In this document: positions 24,735-35,484 of the stretch, one piece after another
How positions within the stretch are numbered: the stretch's first letter is position 1
Layout of the letters: each line of letters opens with the position of its first letter
From: Sipunculus nudus
Taxonomy: Eukaryota > Annelida > Sipuncula > Golfingiida > Sipunculidae
Assembly: GCA_026874595.1 (NCBI GenBank)
Contig: CM049306.1
Location: forward strand, 105,041,142 to 105,105,141
Length of the DNA: 64,000 bases
Direction: 5' to 3'
The notes under the pieces: model-generated
The model's database searches: none
Seen by the model: the letters and a program-made list of their open reading frames with translations, nothing else
Told to the model about the DNA's origin: nothing
Position numbers and translations under genes: made by a program

Positions 24735-24915
24735 AACATCCATTTATTCACTGAAAGCTACCACTTTTATACTGCTATCAGGCATTTATTTTACCTACAC
24801 ATGTATACCTATCGAGCACACATGGCGAAAATTTGTCACCAAAATGGTACCAATGATCCAAATTTTGGGGTCTGGCTGAAGTACTAAGTGACTCCTCCGA
24901 CAGTGACGTGACGGA
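24735..24915. repeat. right arm of the inverted repeat
   Basis: Inverted partner of 21018-21195. In the plus direction it runs GAAAGCTACCACTTTTATAC, TGCTATCAGGCAT, then TTTGTCACC, GGTACCA and TCTGGCTGAAGTACT. A frame reading WLAEVLSDSSDSD crosses its outer end, and the reverse complement of the left arm reads WLADVLTGIKDSG. The repeated DNA may therefore itself be coding-derived. Confidence 0.75.
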
Positions 24916-25457
24916 CGACTCAATTGATGACCAACCACAGCTTGTTATTAGAGTTTCTGACAGAAACCAGCATAATCAAAGGAATTCCGATGTTCCTCTG
25001 CAGGTTACACCTCAACATGCTTCGCAGATGAATAATGTACCACCAGTTGATAATATTCAAGAGTGTCTATCTCCAGACGAGATATTAGGTGATAATGTAA
25101 TACCTGACGTTCTGAGAATGTCTGTCTCCCGATGAAGAGATATTAGATGATAATATACGAATACTACTGGGCCCCGAAGAAGAGGAATTCCCTGGAATTC
25201 CCATTAATATATCAGAATATACCTCTGTTCATTCCCAAACGTCATCCGACCAGAACGTTCCAGTTATTCCACTGGATCCGGTTATATCGGATGAGGAAAC
25301 CAATGAACCGATGTCCACTTTAAACATTTCTGATCAAGGCTTAAACCAATCTGCACCACCTGTAAATAATGCATCTTTAGCCCGTCCGAGGCGACAACAG
25401 CAATTACCCGCCAGATTACATTCGGGTGATTACATTGTAGGATATAAGAATAGGTAA
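24900..25457 (+). pseudogene. acidic tail of a Gypsy pol gene (probably element 3)
   Basis: The plus-strand frame is rich in Asp, Glu and Ser and ends ARPRRQQQLPARLHSGDYIV before a stop. That is the typical basic-then-aromatic end of Gypsy polyproteins (RRxxRxRRPPxRLxDYV). It contains an internal duplication of ECLSPDE followed by IL.DN, once at about 25062 and again near 25119. A frameshift between the two copies breaks the frame. It is separated from the rest of element 3 by the 3.9-kb segment. Confidence 0.55.
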
Positions 25458-26400
25458 TACAATGTCCAACAAATGAATGGTCAATCCTCAATAAGTAAAA
25501 CTTACTAAGATAAGCTTCCATAGAATTATATACCATGTTGGTCCAAACCATCGTGATATTCAAACATTATAATGTCTGAAACGGGAATTTATTTCTTACA
25601 TCGTCAGGACAAAACCGCCAGGACAGTGGTTTGTTTAAACTGGTTGTTAAAATGAGTGATTGTTTAAACACAAGACCAAAATGTACTGGGTCGTCAACGA
25701 CTCGCTTCTTTGTTGCCAAGTCCCGCCTATGTTATTCAAATTATTTAAGTAAGCTTTATTAACGAACAAACTAACACCTGACAGTGCGCAGAGTGGCGGA
25801 AACCCCGGACCAGAAGTCCGTTGAGCCGTCACTCTGCCATAGGACTGTTGAAACCACACGTTTTACTTCACTGGTCTATTTTCATCATTAGGTGATACAT
25901 TGTTTCATTCCTTTAGTTCCTTACAGTTTCCTTGCTAATTTCAGTCATTTATTCCCTTTTCTTCCTATATTTCATCCAGTAACAGGTCTTTAGACTTGCA
26001 AAGTCATATTTTAGGGGTGTGTACAAAATGATCGTAATGCCTTCATTGGAAGGTTTAAAGTTTAAGCTGTTTTCTATGTGTTTCTGTGTTTTAACTCTGT
26101 ATCGCTTATATGTAATATATTTTGGCCGCTAGTATTAACATTCATCAGGTAACTGTGTATACATAGTACTCTGCCATAGGACTTTGTGGAAACCACACGT
26201 TTCACTACACTGGTCTATTTTCATCATCAGGTCCATTAAAGGATTTCAATGACAATCGTCATTTGTCCTTGTTTGTCAGTTTCGGAGAGTTCGGAGAGTG
26301 GTCGCGATCGGTGACGATGGATTCCCGCAAAATCAGTCTGAGCCCCGCAAACGGAATTGTGATGGGAGGTGTCCACTGATGCATTTGAGATTGGTTTTCC
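25458..26400. other. post-Gypsy non-coding stretch with a direct repeat
   Basis: 25834-25894 and 26170-26231 are direct copies (CTCTGCCATAGGACT, AAACCACACGTTT, CACTGGTCTATTTTCATCAT) spaced 336 bp apart. They may be remnants of a 3' LTR, but its limits are not definable. A short GGAGAGT duplication lies near 26283-26300. Confidence 0.6.
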
Positions 26401-26404
26401 TCAC

Positions 26405-27010
26405 ACAGACCCTGGATAATTTTTGTAATTTACAAATTACGGCCCCCCTTTACGAAGTTTATTTCTTTTCTTCAATATTTCAAGAACAACCATCCTAATT
26501 GGTTGAACATTGTGTTTCGACCAAGGCTTTCATGGTCAAGGATTCAATTGAAGCCAAATTTACCATGTCCGTATTTTAAATTTTAATAATTATTAGGGCA
26601 AATTATGGCCGCCATTGAGGAAAATTCTATTTTCTTCAATATCTTAAGAACTATCATGGTAATTGGCCAAAAATTGTATCCGGACCTATGTTTGTATGGT
26701 AAAAGATGAATTAAAAATTAATACTTACAACGGTTTTGTTCGTATTTAAATTTTCATATGCAATTAAGGCCCGCTGTTGAAGAAAATTCTACTTTATTCA
26801 GTATCTCTTGAACTAAATATGATGATTCGTCAAGCATTCATAGTAACCTACAGTTTTACATTTAAGAATTTTACATGCCAATTGGATTGTTTTCTTCATT
26901 ATCTCAACTAAAAATTATGGTAGCTGGTCACACATCATATCTTATCCTAGGTTTCATAACCAAGATTCTTATAAGACCATCTTTCACATAACCATTATGG
27001 ATAGACCTAA
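26405..27010 (+). repeat. diverged tandem repeats, forward block
   Basis: Three or four units of about 120-190 bp, each with a version of AAAATTCTATTTTCTTCAAT followed by ATCTCAAGAACTATCATGG. Copies begin near 26455, 26615, 26780 and 26885. The same family lies on the opposite strand at 28430-29010. Confidence 0.7.
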
Positions 27011-28429
27011 CCATATCGTTAAGTCGGCTATTATATCTGGAACTAGGTTTGGATGGTTATTGATTTGAACAAACCGCTGTCAATAAAGTTTGAAGTTAAT
27101 TCTATATTTAAGTATACCGAATGAAGGTTTTACTAAGAGCGTTAAAATTTCCTACAACATTTCAGTTATAAACTTTGACCATAGCCTAGGACACAGCCCA
27201 ATGGCTGAAACATCCAATTCCAATTATTGTTTCAAAGGCAAAATTCTGAAATGACGATAGTTTTTAAGGAAATTCATTCTCAGTCCCGTATAAAACGGTA
27301 TTAAAACCATATAATCCTTAAGTCACATAATAGTTTATTAAATAAAAAGACATAAGTTCCTGTCATTTTCTATGTCATTTTCTGTCAACGGACAGTTTCA
27401 TCTTCAGTCATCCTAAAATTAAAAAAAAAATGTTTCGTGCATTTGGTTCTGCTGGTCAAAGATTTGTTATTGGATCACAAAAATATTACTTCCTTAACAA
27501 ATTAGGAAAATCATTGTGGAAAACTATTAAAAAACATTTTTTTTATAAAATAAGTTTGTTACACGCATAATTATATCGGCAAAATCATCATGTTTGTTAT
27601 GTTAGCTTTTGTGCATATTAATTCATCTGATGCATGCGCTTTCTAGTTTCTAATAACAACATAACAGGTTTGGTAATAAATGACAGGCTAACATAAACCT
27701 AACAAAACTGACATTGAAGTTTGATGCATAGGACCTTTTTTCCCTGAAACGAATCTGTACTGCATCTAGAGCCCGGGAGATGAGTAGTTCTTCCACTGTC
27801 AGTTCATTTTGATCTGTTGAACTTGATGTTTCTTCCAAATCCGATCAACTGGAATTCAACTGAGCGGCCAGAGACAAATTTGAACAAGTTTCAGTTTTTG
27901 CAAAATAAGAAGTGTATTCAAACTCGTAAATGACTGAAAATGTGATATTTATCCATATTATAGGCACGATCATGTTGGCCAAAAGCCAAACCACCATACT
28001 AAACTTAAACGGCATATCAAGATAGACATTACATTGTAACTCCAGATAGGCATTTTCTACTACTAGCATTTTATTAATGCATGTCGACATTGGACTACAA
28101 ATATGGTAATTTGTACAGGCAGGGTGTTTTAGATTAGTGCACTATATATTATGATTCTACGTCATAATATTAAGAAAGTACACCCCGCCTTAGAACTGAA
28201 ACCGGTACACCGACATTTCAAGGCTAGGCTCTTACATTCATCTCTGACAACAAAACCACAGGTTAAGCAAATAATTTTAACAAATATAATTTTTTAAAGA
28301 TATATTAAGAAAAAACGGTTTTGACAGCAATGGCTATGAAATTTGCATTTTCAAAATATAAAAACTGAGCATCAGACTATTGACCCGATGGACTTTTATC
28401 AATGTTTTACCAAGAAAACCTATGTCTAG
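27011..28429. other. spacer between opposing repeat blocks
   Basis: AT-rich, with an A10 run near 27421 and no domain in the overlapping minus-strand frames (27650-28090). Nothing recognised. Confidence 0.45.
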
Positions 28430-29010
28430 GTTCCACCTTTTTCCACATATTGGCAATTGGTTTCCTAGGTTCCACATTTAAGATTTTAACGAAAGAAGAA
28501 TTTTCACCAATTACGACCCTAATTTGCATATCAAATTTTATGAACGAAACTGTTTCAAATATATTTATCTTGCATTTTTGACCATGAAGATCTTGGTATA
28601 GACACAATGCTTGCCCGTTCTCATTGTTAGTTTTATTGGTGTTTGAGAAGTTAGCACTTACATCAATGGTGACTCTAATTTCAAATATCACATTTTAAAA
28701 TATGAACTTAACCGTTGTGTATAAAGTTTGGATTGAATCTTTGACCATAGAAACCTAAGTCTAGACAACATGTTTGATGTAATATCATAGCTAGTTCTTG
28801 AAATATTGGAGAAAATTGAATTTAAGTCAATGGCGGCACTTTTTGCTTATTGTAAAATAAGGATTGAACCGTTTTTATGTAGTTTCAAATGAATCCTTGA
28901 CCATGAAAACCTGGGTCTAGACATAAAGGTCAACAAATTATCATAGTTAGTTCTTGAGATATTGAAGAAAATATAATATTCTTCAATGATGACCCTTATT
29001 TGAATATTAC
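28430..29010 (-). repeat. diverged tandem repeats, inverted block
   Basis: The reverse complement of the 26.4-27.0 kb family. The plus strand shows TAGTTCTTGAGATATTGAAG (28949) and TAGTTCTTGAAATATTGGAG (28791), plus three copies of a CTTTGACCATGAAAACCTGG-like block. With the forward block it makes an imperfect inverted structure of about 2.6 kb. Confidence 0.7.
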
Positions 29011-29168
29011 AAGAAAAGTCTGAGGTTGTCGTGAGTACAGCCAATCAAAAGTGTCAATTGATCCCTACCATCACAAATCAAAATGTAAAACTTGCACTGT
29101 AGACAATTCATAGTGACCCTCCATTGGCAACTCGACTTTATATTTGTTTGGTGAATAATGTGTGTTGT

Positions 29169-29529
29169 CAGGGCTCGAAATCAGTTCCGGGTGTGGCACA
29201 ATTTATTTTGCGACGGGTTTGCAATTTGTACAGGGTATAAACAAGATTACGATTTCGCGAAATCACTCAAATACATTATTTACTATGAAGAAAAAATAAC
29301 AGTGTCATCTAGTTATTTCCATCGTGAGCGACTCTTCGTGAATAAAATATATCAAAATAATAAGATGTATATATTTTGGATATGTGCATTTCAGTTTTCA
29401 AACATATTGCTGAAAAAAGTGTTTTGAAATATAAAAATGGGTCCAGTAAAATCCGTTGGGGGTCTGGTAAATTTTCTGCCTCGTCGGGCTTCACTGTCCG
29501 GTAGAAATTTTGTACCGTTTTGAGGCTTG
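29169..29529. mobile_element. weak candidate hAT-type MITE
   Basis: The left edge CAGGGCTCGAAATC resembles a common hAT terminus. The right edge in reverse complement is CAAGCCTCAAAACGG, matching about 9 of the first 12 bases. Flanking octamers do not match, so the call is tentative. Confidence 0.22.
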
Positions 29530-30650
29530 TATAACGTTAGTTATGAAAGGATAATCTTATGTTTTTCCTTCTTGCTAGTAAAAGGGGTTAAATCACAATT
29601 AAATATGTTCCTATTTGACAAAGTTTTCAAGTTTATTTAGGCGAATGCCTAACGCAATAATCAGCTATAATTATTATATTATGAGGCAGGAACCAATATT
29701 CTACAATATTATACAATATTAATTTTTGTTAAGTAATCCCATTCAGATTTCGTATGCGGCAAAAGTAAAATATGGTTATTTAATACAAAGTCAGTTTGTA
29801 GAATATACGGAACTGACTGTTTAAAAGTCTGGAGCAAAAGTTATATTCGAAACCTGAATGAAGTTTTCCCGGGAAGAAATGGAATCATTTTTCCCAGCTA
29901 CAAATCCTACTTATCGGTAAGGGGGGTTCATTTTGCAGAATTTACTATATTAACTACATTTTACTGTTATTAGTTGACCATTATAAAAAGAAATTTATAT
30001 GATGTTTTGTTTTGTCATTGAAAAGTAGAACACACGTTTCTGTTAAAATATTTTGTTCACACATAATAACACTTATCTCGTTAAATTGGAAAACAATCAC
30101 ACCAGATATTTACATTTTAGATCCAAGCACACATGAAAAACTGGTATCTAATGACATCCTGATGTCAATGGTTTTAACCTACAGTTTGTTAGCAACAACA
30201 AAAATTCCCAAAACAGCAGTAATAATTCCGAATATAGTAACGAAAATAATATACAAATGTATGATGAAGTACATATTTTGAAGTACATATTTTGAATGAT
30301 ATCACATTACAGCATTAACAGCGCTCTTAACTCCCATATCACCAAGCATGTGTAATGTGTCGGATTTTATCGGCTGTTGGGTGAGTGCTTTGCAACTATA
30401 AATGAAGAAAAAAAAATTCTGCAAACTTTGCACCTGACAGGCATGTAAAGGAAATGTTCATATTTCTGATTCATTGAATATGTTTATTTGATGGGCACCG
30501 ACTCAGTTAACAGTATCTCAAGTCGTTGAAAACAAAACTAATATGTGCAGTCATCAAGTTGAACTTTATGCCCCGACTTTACATGTGACTTAAGATCGAA
30601 GTGTTGATCTTTATCATTGCAACAATTGTTGAGAAATTCTAACAAGTATC
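29530..30650. other. AT-rich intronic stretch
   Basis: No exon, RNA gene or repeat family recognised. The open frame at 30012-30281 has no known domain. Confidence 0.45.
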
Positions 30651-31130
30651 CTGAGGACAACAGAGCTCACCAGTACGGATCATCCAGAAAACATCCATAT
30701 TTCTTGTGACCTCTGACTTCATTAAATAAACACGGGTTTTGCCGAGATTTTAATTCAGGTGAGAAACTTAATTGGTTAATATTTATAATGAGTTTTATGA
30801 AAATGCATCAGATTTTCCGTAAGTCAAAATGACACCATCGAAATATGGTTACCCCTGCCCTCATTAACTATACATAGATTATGCCAGGAAACAAACGTAG
30901 GAGAAATATTACATTGACTAATATTTCTGTTGAGATTCATCGATATGCACCATATTCCTAATAGGTTATCGCGGCGACAACACAAAATAGCTGGGTGACC
31001 GCTGACCTCATTAAATTGAACTCGGGCCAGATAATCTATTGTCAAGTAGTTTAGGCGAGTTAACTGAAAATCCATCAGAGCCATGATAACCTTATCGCTA
31101 AATGTTAAAGAAGAGTAATAACCAATAACC
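30651..31130 (+). repeat. GTGACCTCTGACCTCATTAAAT repeat units, left of element 2
   Basis: Two diverged units near 30707 and 30996 share GTGACC.CTGAC.TCATTAAA and a downstream CGGG...TTCAGGTGAG-like block. Related units appear right of element 2 at 35540 and 35660, so the retrotransposon sits inside this repeat cluster. Confidence 0.65.
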
Positions 31131-31245
31131 ATGTTGAATTAACAGGAAAAATAGCGTCTTCTCTTTTAAATAAATTGGTACCTGCCAAAATATTGCCAAG
31201 AAACCGTTGGCTTACTCCTGTACACGAGTATTAAAAAAAGTGAAC

Positions 31246-31458
31246 CTGGCGCGGTCACAGGCGTCAACATAAACACAGCGCGTGGGACTCCGTGCATCAC
31301 CTGGGCAACAAAACCTGTGTAATCAGGAGATGCTCTGGCTGACTTCGCACCAAAAGTGTACGCTGGCTGAAACATCGCATGTTTCGGTGACTCAGGCCTG
31401 GGACCCGATGGACGACCTGTGCGGCCCGTGTCATATCCGATGAGGCCCCTGGATATAT
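31246..31458 (-). pseudogene. possible phase-1 exon resembling SHIPPO (ODF3-like) repeats
   Basis: On the minus strand an acceptor CCCATCCCAACAG ends at 31459. The following 213 bp are open and would end at GCCAG|GTTCAC, also in phase 1, with a non-ideal donor. The predicted peptide starts ISRGLIGYDTG and contains FQPAYTFGAKSARASPDYTG. SHIPPO-repeat proteins of sperm tails and cilia have PAYSFGxR-type motifs following an RGPI start, so a decayed or captured exon of that family is possible. It lies close to the 5' edge of element 2, so it may instead be repeat sequence that happens to be open. Confidence 0.25.
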
Positions 31459-31860
31459 CTGTTGGGATGGGTTTTACAATGAATTAACATTCGGCCTATA
31501 GACTGTAATAGCCATCCTGCAGAGATATATCAGAGGACATGGAGATCCACGTATGGACTAGTTTGGACTATTCTTGGTTTGGGATCTGTCAAGCATGCGC
31601 AATATCGCATGAAGCGTGTGTCAGGACCTTATCCGACGAATCCGGCAATTATAGGTTTTTTTCAAGAACTTTCCTGGATTTTATACATTTGGACTTCAGT
31701 TTACTTTCTGTGTTGTTGCAAGAACTTTCCACTGGACTGTCATTCTCCGAGAGTTTACATTCAAAGGACTTATCTTGGTGACACTGTTTGTATCCAGGTA
31801 TTGTACCATTATCTTTCTGTGTAATTGTATTGACTTGTTGCTATACCGCTGTTTCACTGT

Positions 31861-32070
31861 ATAATTGTATTGATTTAGTGTTTTGTATTGTTAGGATTGT
31901 TTTAGGAATAAATTATAGTTATTTGTTAACAAAAAAACACTGACTTCTTGATTCATTCCCCTAGACATTTCCCGCTGCCTAGTGTTACAGAATCTGATTT
32001 TTTTTTATCTCCATTACAAAATTTGTGTTCATCACGCATACGTGATCTGTTTATATTAGGTTCCGTAACA
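31861..32070 (+). repeat. 5' LTR of element 2 (part matched by the 3' LTR)
   Basis: Matches 35277-35484 with few differences and ends TTCCGTAACA. It contains AATAAATTATAG (poly-A signal). The LTR probably extends upstream to roughly 31450-31500, including a TTTATAC box near 31680, but no second copy of that part exists here. Confidence 0.85.
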
Positions 32071-32076
32071 TAAAAT

Positions 32077-32094
32077 TGGGGGCTAGTCCGGGAT
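32077..32094 (+). other. primer-binding site, tRNA-Pro type
   Basis: TGGGGGCTAGTCCGGGAT starts six bases after the LTR. From memory of retroviral biology, the tRNA-Pro primer site used by gammaretroviruses differs from this at one position (C in place of A). Confidence 0.75.
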
Positions 32095-32237
32095 GTATAA
32101 TAGTTTTCAAATTTATTAGGCCTTGACCTGGACACATTGTTTTATCATACATTGTTTACAAGATTACATGTTGTTCACAGTACATTGTTTACAGGATTTA
32201 TCTCAGTGGTTTTTTGTTATTGTTTTGACATCTTAAC

Positions 32238-33400
32238 ATGGCAGATTTCAAACCTGAGACATTTGTTGACGATCCGGACCCTGATCAACTTGAACAGTTG
32301 TCAAAAGACCAGTTGTTGCGTTTGGGACAACACTTAGGGCTCAGTGTGAAAAAAGATTTGAGTAAGCCTGATATCATTGCTAAAATCATGCAAGATCTTA
32401 TAAGCAAAGGTTTAATTGAAGAGACTGAAGTTGGAAAATAAAAAAATGATAGCCTTGCTATGCAGCTAGAATTAAAAAAGTTGGAAATGCATTATGAGCT
32501 AGCATTAAAAGAGAGAGAAGAACGGTTAGAAAGAGAAAGACTAGAAAAAGAAAAAGAAATTGAGTTAAAACGACTGGAGTTAGAAAGACTTAAACTAGAA
32601 CATAGTCTACGTGCTGCCCCAACTCAGTTTTGATGTTGCTAAACACATTAGACTTGTCCCACCTTTTCAAGAAAAAGAGGTTGATAAATATTTCTTACAC
32701 TTTGAGAAGGTAGCTGAAAATTTAAAATGGCCTACGGAAAATTGGACTATGTTGTTACAAAGTGTATTGACTGGCAAGGCCAGAAAAATTTATACAGAGC
32801 TTTCAGTAGAAGCTGCTGCTGACTATGACCTGGTAAAACGGTTAATCCTAAAAGGTTATGAGTTAGTTCCAGATGCTTACCACCAGAAAATCAGAAATTG
32901 GGAAAAGCGCAAAGAACAGACCTACGTAGAATTTGCTAGGACAAAAGAGCAGTTGTTGATCGCTGGTGAAGTTCTAAAAATGTAATGAAAGATTATGACA
33001 ATTTGCGCCAGTTGATTTTGCTTGAAGAATTTAAGCGCTGCATTAACGCAGATGTTAAAACTTTTCTCGATCAGAAAAGTCCTGAAACACTTGACATTGC
33101 TGCTCAATTAGCTGATGATTATTCATTGACACACAAAATGTCCTTTACTAGCAAATCAAACCAGTCATTCACAAATTAGAATGTAAAACAGTATGGTCAA
33201 AAGAAGTTTACAGCGCAGTCTCCCTGTACTAGTAGTCCTGATAGTTCAGCAATGCCCATAGCTACACCTCAGTCCACGTCCACTGTGTCTAAGTCCATGA
33301 AAGACCAGTCATTTTCAAAGAAAATCTGTAATTACTGCAAGAAGAAAGGTCATCTAAAACCTGACTGCTGGAAACTTGCGAATAAACCAAATAGCAAATA
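32238..33400 (+). pseudogene. gag remnant of element 2
   Basis: In order: an N-terminal segment starting MADFKPETFVDD with a SAP-like LRLGQHLGLSVKKDLSKPDI stretch; a Glu/Arg/Leu-rich coiled coil (32455-32620); a capsid-like domain (VPPFQEKEVDKYFLHFEKVA ... YTELSVEAA, 32635-32980); its continuation EFKRCINADVKTFLD (32985-33179); and a CCHC zinc knuckle CNYCKKKGHLKPDC at about 33331-33372. A stop at 32438, frameshifts near 32625 and 32980, and a stop at 33177 break it. In a live element this would form the particle and bind RNA. Confidence 0.78.
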
Positions 33401-33418
33401 GGTTTTGTTTCAAATTCT

Positions 33419-33799
33419 ATGCATAGGATAGTCCAAGAGCCAGGCTCTTTCTATGTAAATAAGGGGTACAACTCCTTCGTTGACTCAGTTAAAGAGTTTG
33501 ATGCTACGGAGGCCCAAGTGCCGTCTAAATCGAAGGAAGAATCCGTAGATTGTGGGCTAAAAACCTCAGTTGATTCCTGCGAGGAATTAAATAAGGCTAG
33601 GTCCTTTCAAGAATCCTGCGAGGAGGGTTCTCTTAATGAGGTTAAGTCCTTTTATGACTCTTGCGAGAGTATTTCAAATGAGGCCAGGTCCTCTTATGAC
33701 AAACAAAAGTTTGTTTCTGCTGAGGAAAATTCCTCTGTTGACTCCCATGAGGAATTTGGTAAGGATGTAGATTCCTTAGATGACAGAGTTTATGACTGA
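33419..33799 (+). pseudogene. acidic Ser/Glu-rich repeat frame between gag and protease
   Basis: The open frame gives about 126 residues rich in Ser, Glu, Asp and Asn. It contains imperfect repeats of a unit like SxDSCEEL.NKARSF (for example SVDSCEELNKARSFQESCEE, then EVKSFYDSCES). It lies between the zinc knuckle and the protease and is in a different frame from the protease, so a frameshift joins them. No catalytic motif or membrane segment is present. Either it is a linker of the polyprotein expanded by slippage or an accessory domain; neither can be shown from sequence alone. Confidence 0.55.
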
Positions 33800-34579
33800 C
33801 ACCTTCAATGTCAGTTCTTTGTTTGATGAGGTTGAGGTAGTACATTCCTCTCCTGACTCTGAAATGGAGTTATTTGAGCCATTCATACATGATGGTTTTG
33901 TATCACTTTCAAGTGATCTTTCAGATTCTACCCCTATTAGAATTTTGAGGGACACTGGTTCAGGCCACACTCTCATGTTAGCAAACACTTTGCCATTTTC
34001 TGATAGGTCCTTTACTGGTGCCCATGCACTGTGTTTTCAGACAGGCACACTTCGGTTCCACTTCACAGTATCCATTTATCGTCAGATTTGATTTCTGGGA
34101 ATATAACTGTGGGCATAAGAACTACTTTACCCTTTCAGGGAATACAGTTGCTACTAGGCAAGGATGTTGCAGGTGATAAAGTACAGTCTGTACCAATAGT
34201 GACAGAAAAGCCGTCACTTGATCAGGACACTGATCCAGAAAGTCAGGAAATTTCTGGTTTGTATCCTTCATGTGCTGTAACTAGATCTATGGCCGAGAAA
34301 AACACACATGAGGATAATGGTCCAGATAATAACACTCTGGGAGTCACTAGTGACTCGTCTAATGACTCGCCCGTACAGGATGCAGCATTCTCAAGGTCAG
34401 AACTTATTGCGGAACAGTATAAGGACCCTAATATTTCATGTTTGTTTCCCAAGGCAGTTTCTAAAGATGAGCTGTCACAGAACCCAGTTTGTTTCTATGT
34501 CAAAAATGGAGTGCTTATGCGTAAATGGCACCACCTGATGTATGCGCTGATGATGAGTGGGCCATCAAACATCAAATAG
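33780..34579 (+). pseudogene. retropepsin and linker of element 2
   Basis: The first frame (33780-34091) has IRILRDTGSGHTLM, a retropepsin active site (D-T-G). The frame shifts near 34050 to the one that carries GIQLLLGKDVAGDKV (the LLGxD segment near the protease end) and CAVTRSMAEKN. It continues through SRSELIAEQYKDPNI and VKNGVLMRKW, the lead-in to integrase. One frameshift therefore splits the protease, and a second near 34530 separates the linker from the integrase frame. The linker runs directly into integrase with no reverse transcriptase. Confidence 0.72.
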
Positions 34580-35280
34580 TAATGCCCAAAAGCTTTCGCA
34601 ATGAAATTCTCAGCATGGCACAAGAGGCTCCTTTGTCTGGCCATTTAGGTATAAATAAAACTTATCAGAAAGTTAGTACATACTTCTATTGGCCTAACCT
34701 CAGGAAAGATGTTGTACAATATTGTAAATCATGCCATACATGTCAGATGGTAGGCAAGCCCAATCAGAATCCTCCTGAGGCCCCACTTAGGCCTATTCCT
34801 GCTTTTGAGGAACCATTCAGTAGTATTTTTGTTGATTGTGTTGGACCACTGCCCAAAACAAAATCTGGACATGAATACTTGCTGACAATTATGTGCGCGT
34901 GTACCAGGTTCCCTGAAGCAATACCATTGCACAAAATTAATGCCAAAAGTGTTGTCAAAGCCCTGACAACTTTTGAATTACCAAAATCCGTCCAGTCTGA
35001 CCAAGGGTCTAATTTTATGTCTGGCTTATTCCAACAAGTTATGCTTGAGCTAGGTAAAAAACAGTACATCTCTTCGCCATACCATCCTGAAAGTCAGGGC
35101 GCCCTGGAGCGTTTTCACCAGACATTAAAAAACATGATCAGAACTTATTGCTATGACACACAGAAAGACTGGGATGAAGGAATTCACCTATTGTTGTTTG
35201 CTGTCAGAGAATCCTTTCAAGAGTCCTTGGGTTTCAGTCCCTTTGAACTAGTTTTTGGACACTCCGTTCCCGGACCATAA
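34525..35280 (+). pseudogene. integrase of element 2, truncated at the C-terminus
   Basis: A 251-codon open frame. Zinc-binding HHCC: HLGINKTY with upstream and downstream partners and C-K-S-C-HTC (about residues 38-75). Catalytic core: VDCVGPLP (first Asp), SVQSDQGSNF (second Asp) and SQGALERF (Glu), all present. It ends FSPFELVFGHSVPGP and then a stop created where a deletion joins it to the 3' LTR. The C-terminal DNA-binding domain, which follows the FG..VRGP motif in relatives, is lost. It is the best-preserved enzyme region in the window, but without its C-terminus and upstream frame it is presumed inactive. Confidence 0.8.
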
Positions 35281-35484
35281 TTGTATTGATTTAGTGTATT
35301 GTATTGTTAGGATTGTTTTAGGAATAAATTATAGTTATTTGTTAACAAAAACCACTGACTTCTTTATTCATTCCCCTAGACATTTCCTGCTGCCTAGTGT
35401 TACATAATCTGATTTTTTTTATCTCCATTACAAAATTTGGGTTCATCACGCAAACGCGATCTGTTTATATTAGGTTCCGTAACA
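35277..35484 (+). repeat. 3' LTR of element 2, 5'-truncated
   Basis: Begins inside the LTR (ATAATTGTATTGATTTAGTG) at the deletion point after the integrase and ends TTCCGTAACA. It differs from 31861-32070 by a handful of substitutions and small indels, suggesting a moderately old insertion. Confidence 0.85.

Larger units (their letters stand above)
31480..35484 (+). mobile_element. Gmr1-like Ty3/Gypsy element (element 2), internally deleted
   Basis: A plus-strand LTR retrotransposon with a 5' LTR ending at 32070, a primer-binding site at 32077-32094, gag (32238-33400), an acidic spacer frame (33419-33796), protease (33850-34290), linker, and a near-complete integrase (34525-35280). The integrase stops abruptly at GHSVPGP and passes directly into the middle of the 3' LTR at 35277. 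The integrase C-terminus, all of reverse transcriptase and RNase H, and the first part of the 3' LTR are therefore lost in one deletion. Protease is followed by integrase with no RT between them, as in Gmr1-group elements. The 5' start of the LTR is uncertain (31440-31500) because the 3' LTR is truncated. Confidence 0.8.

Noticed and set aside
31480-35484. Intact endogenous retrovirus
   Set aside because: No envelope gene, no reverse transcriptase, several frameshifts and a deletion into the 3' LTR.
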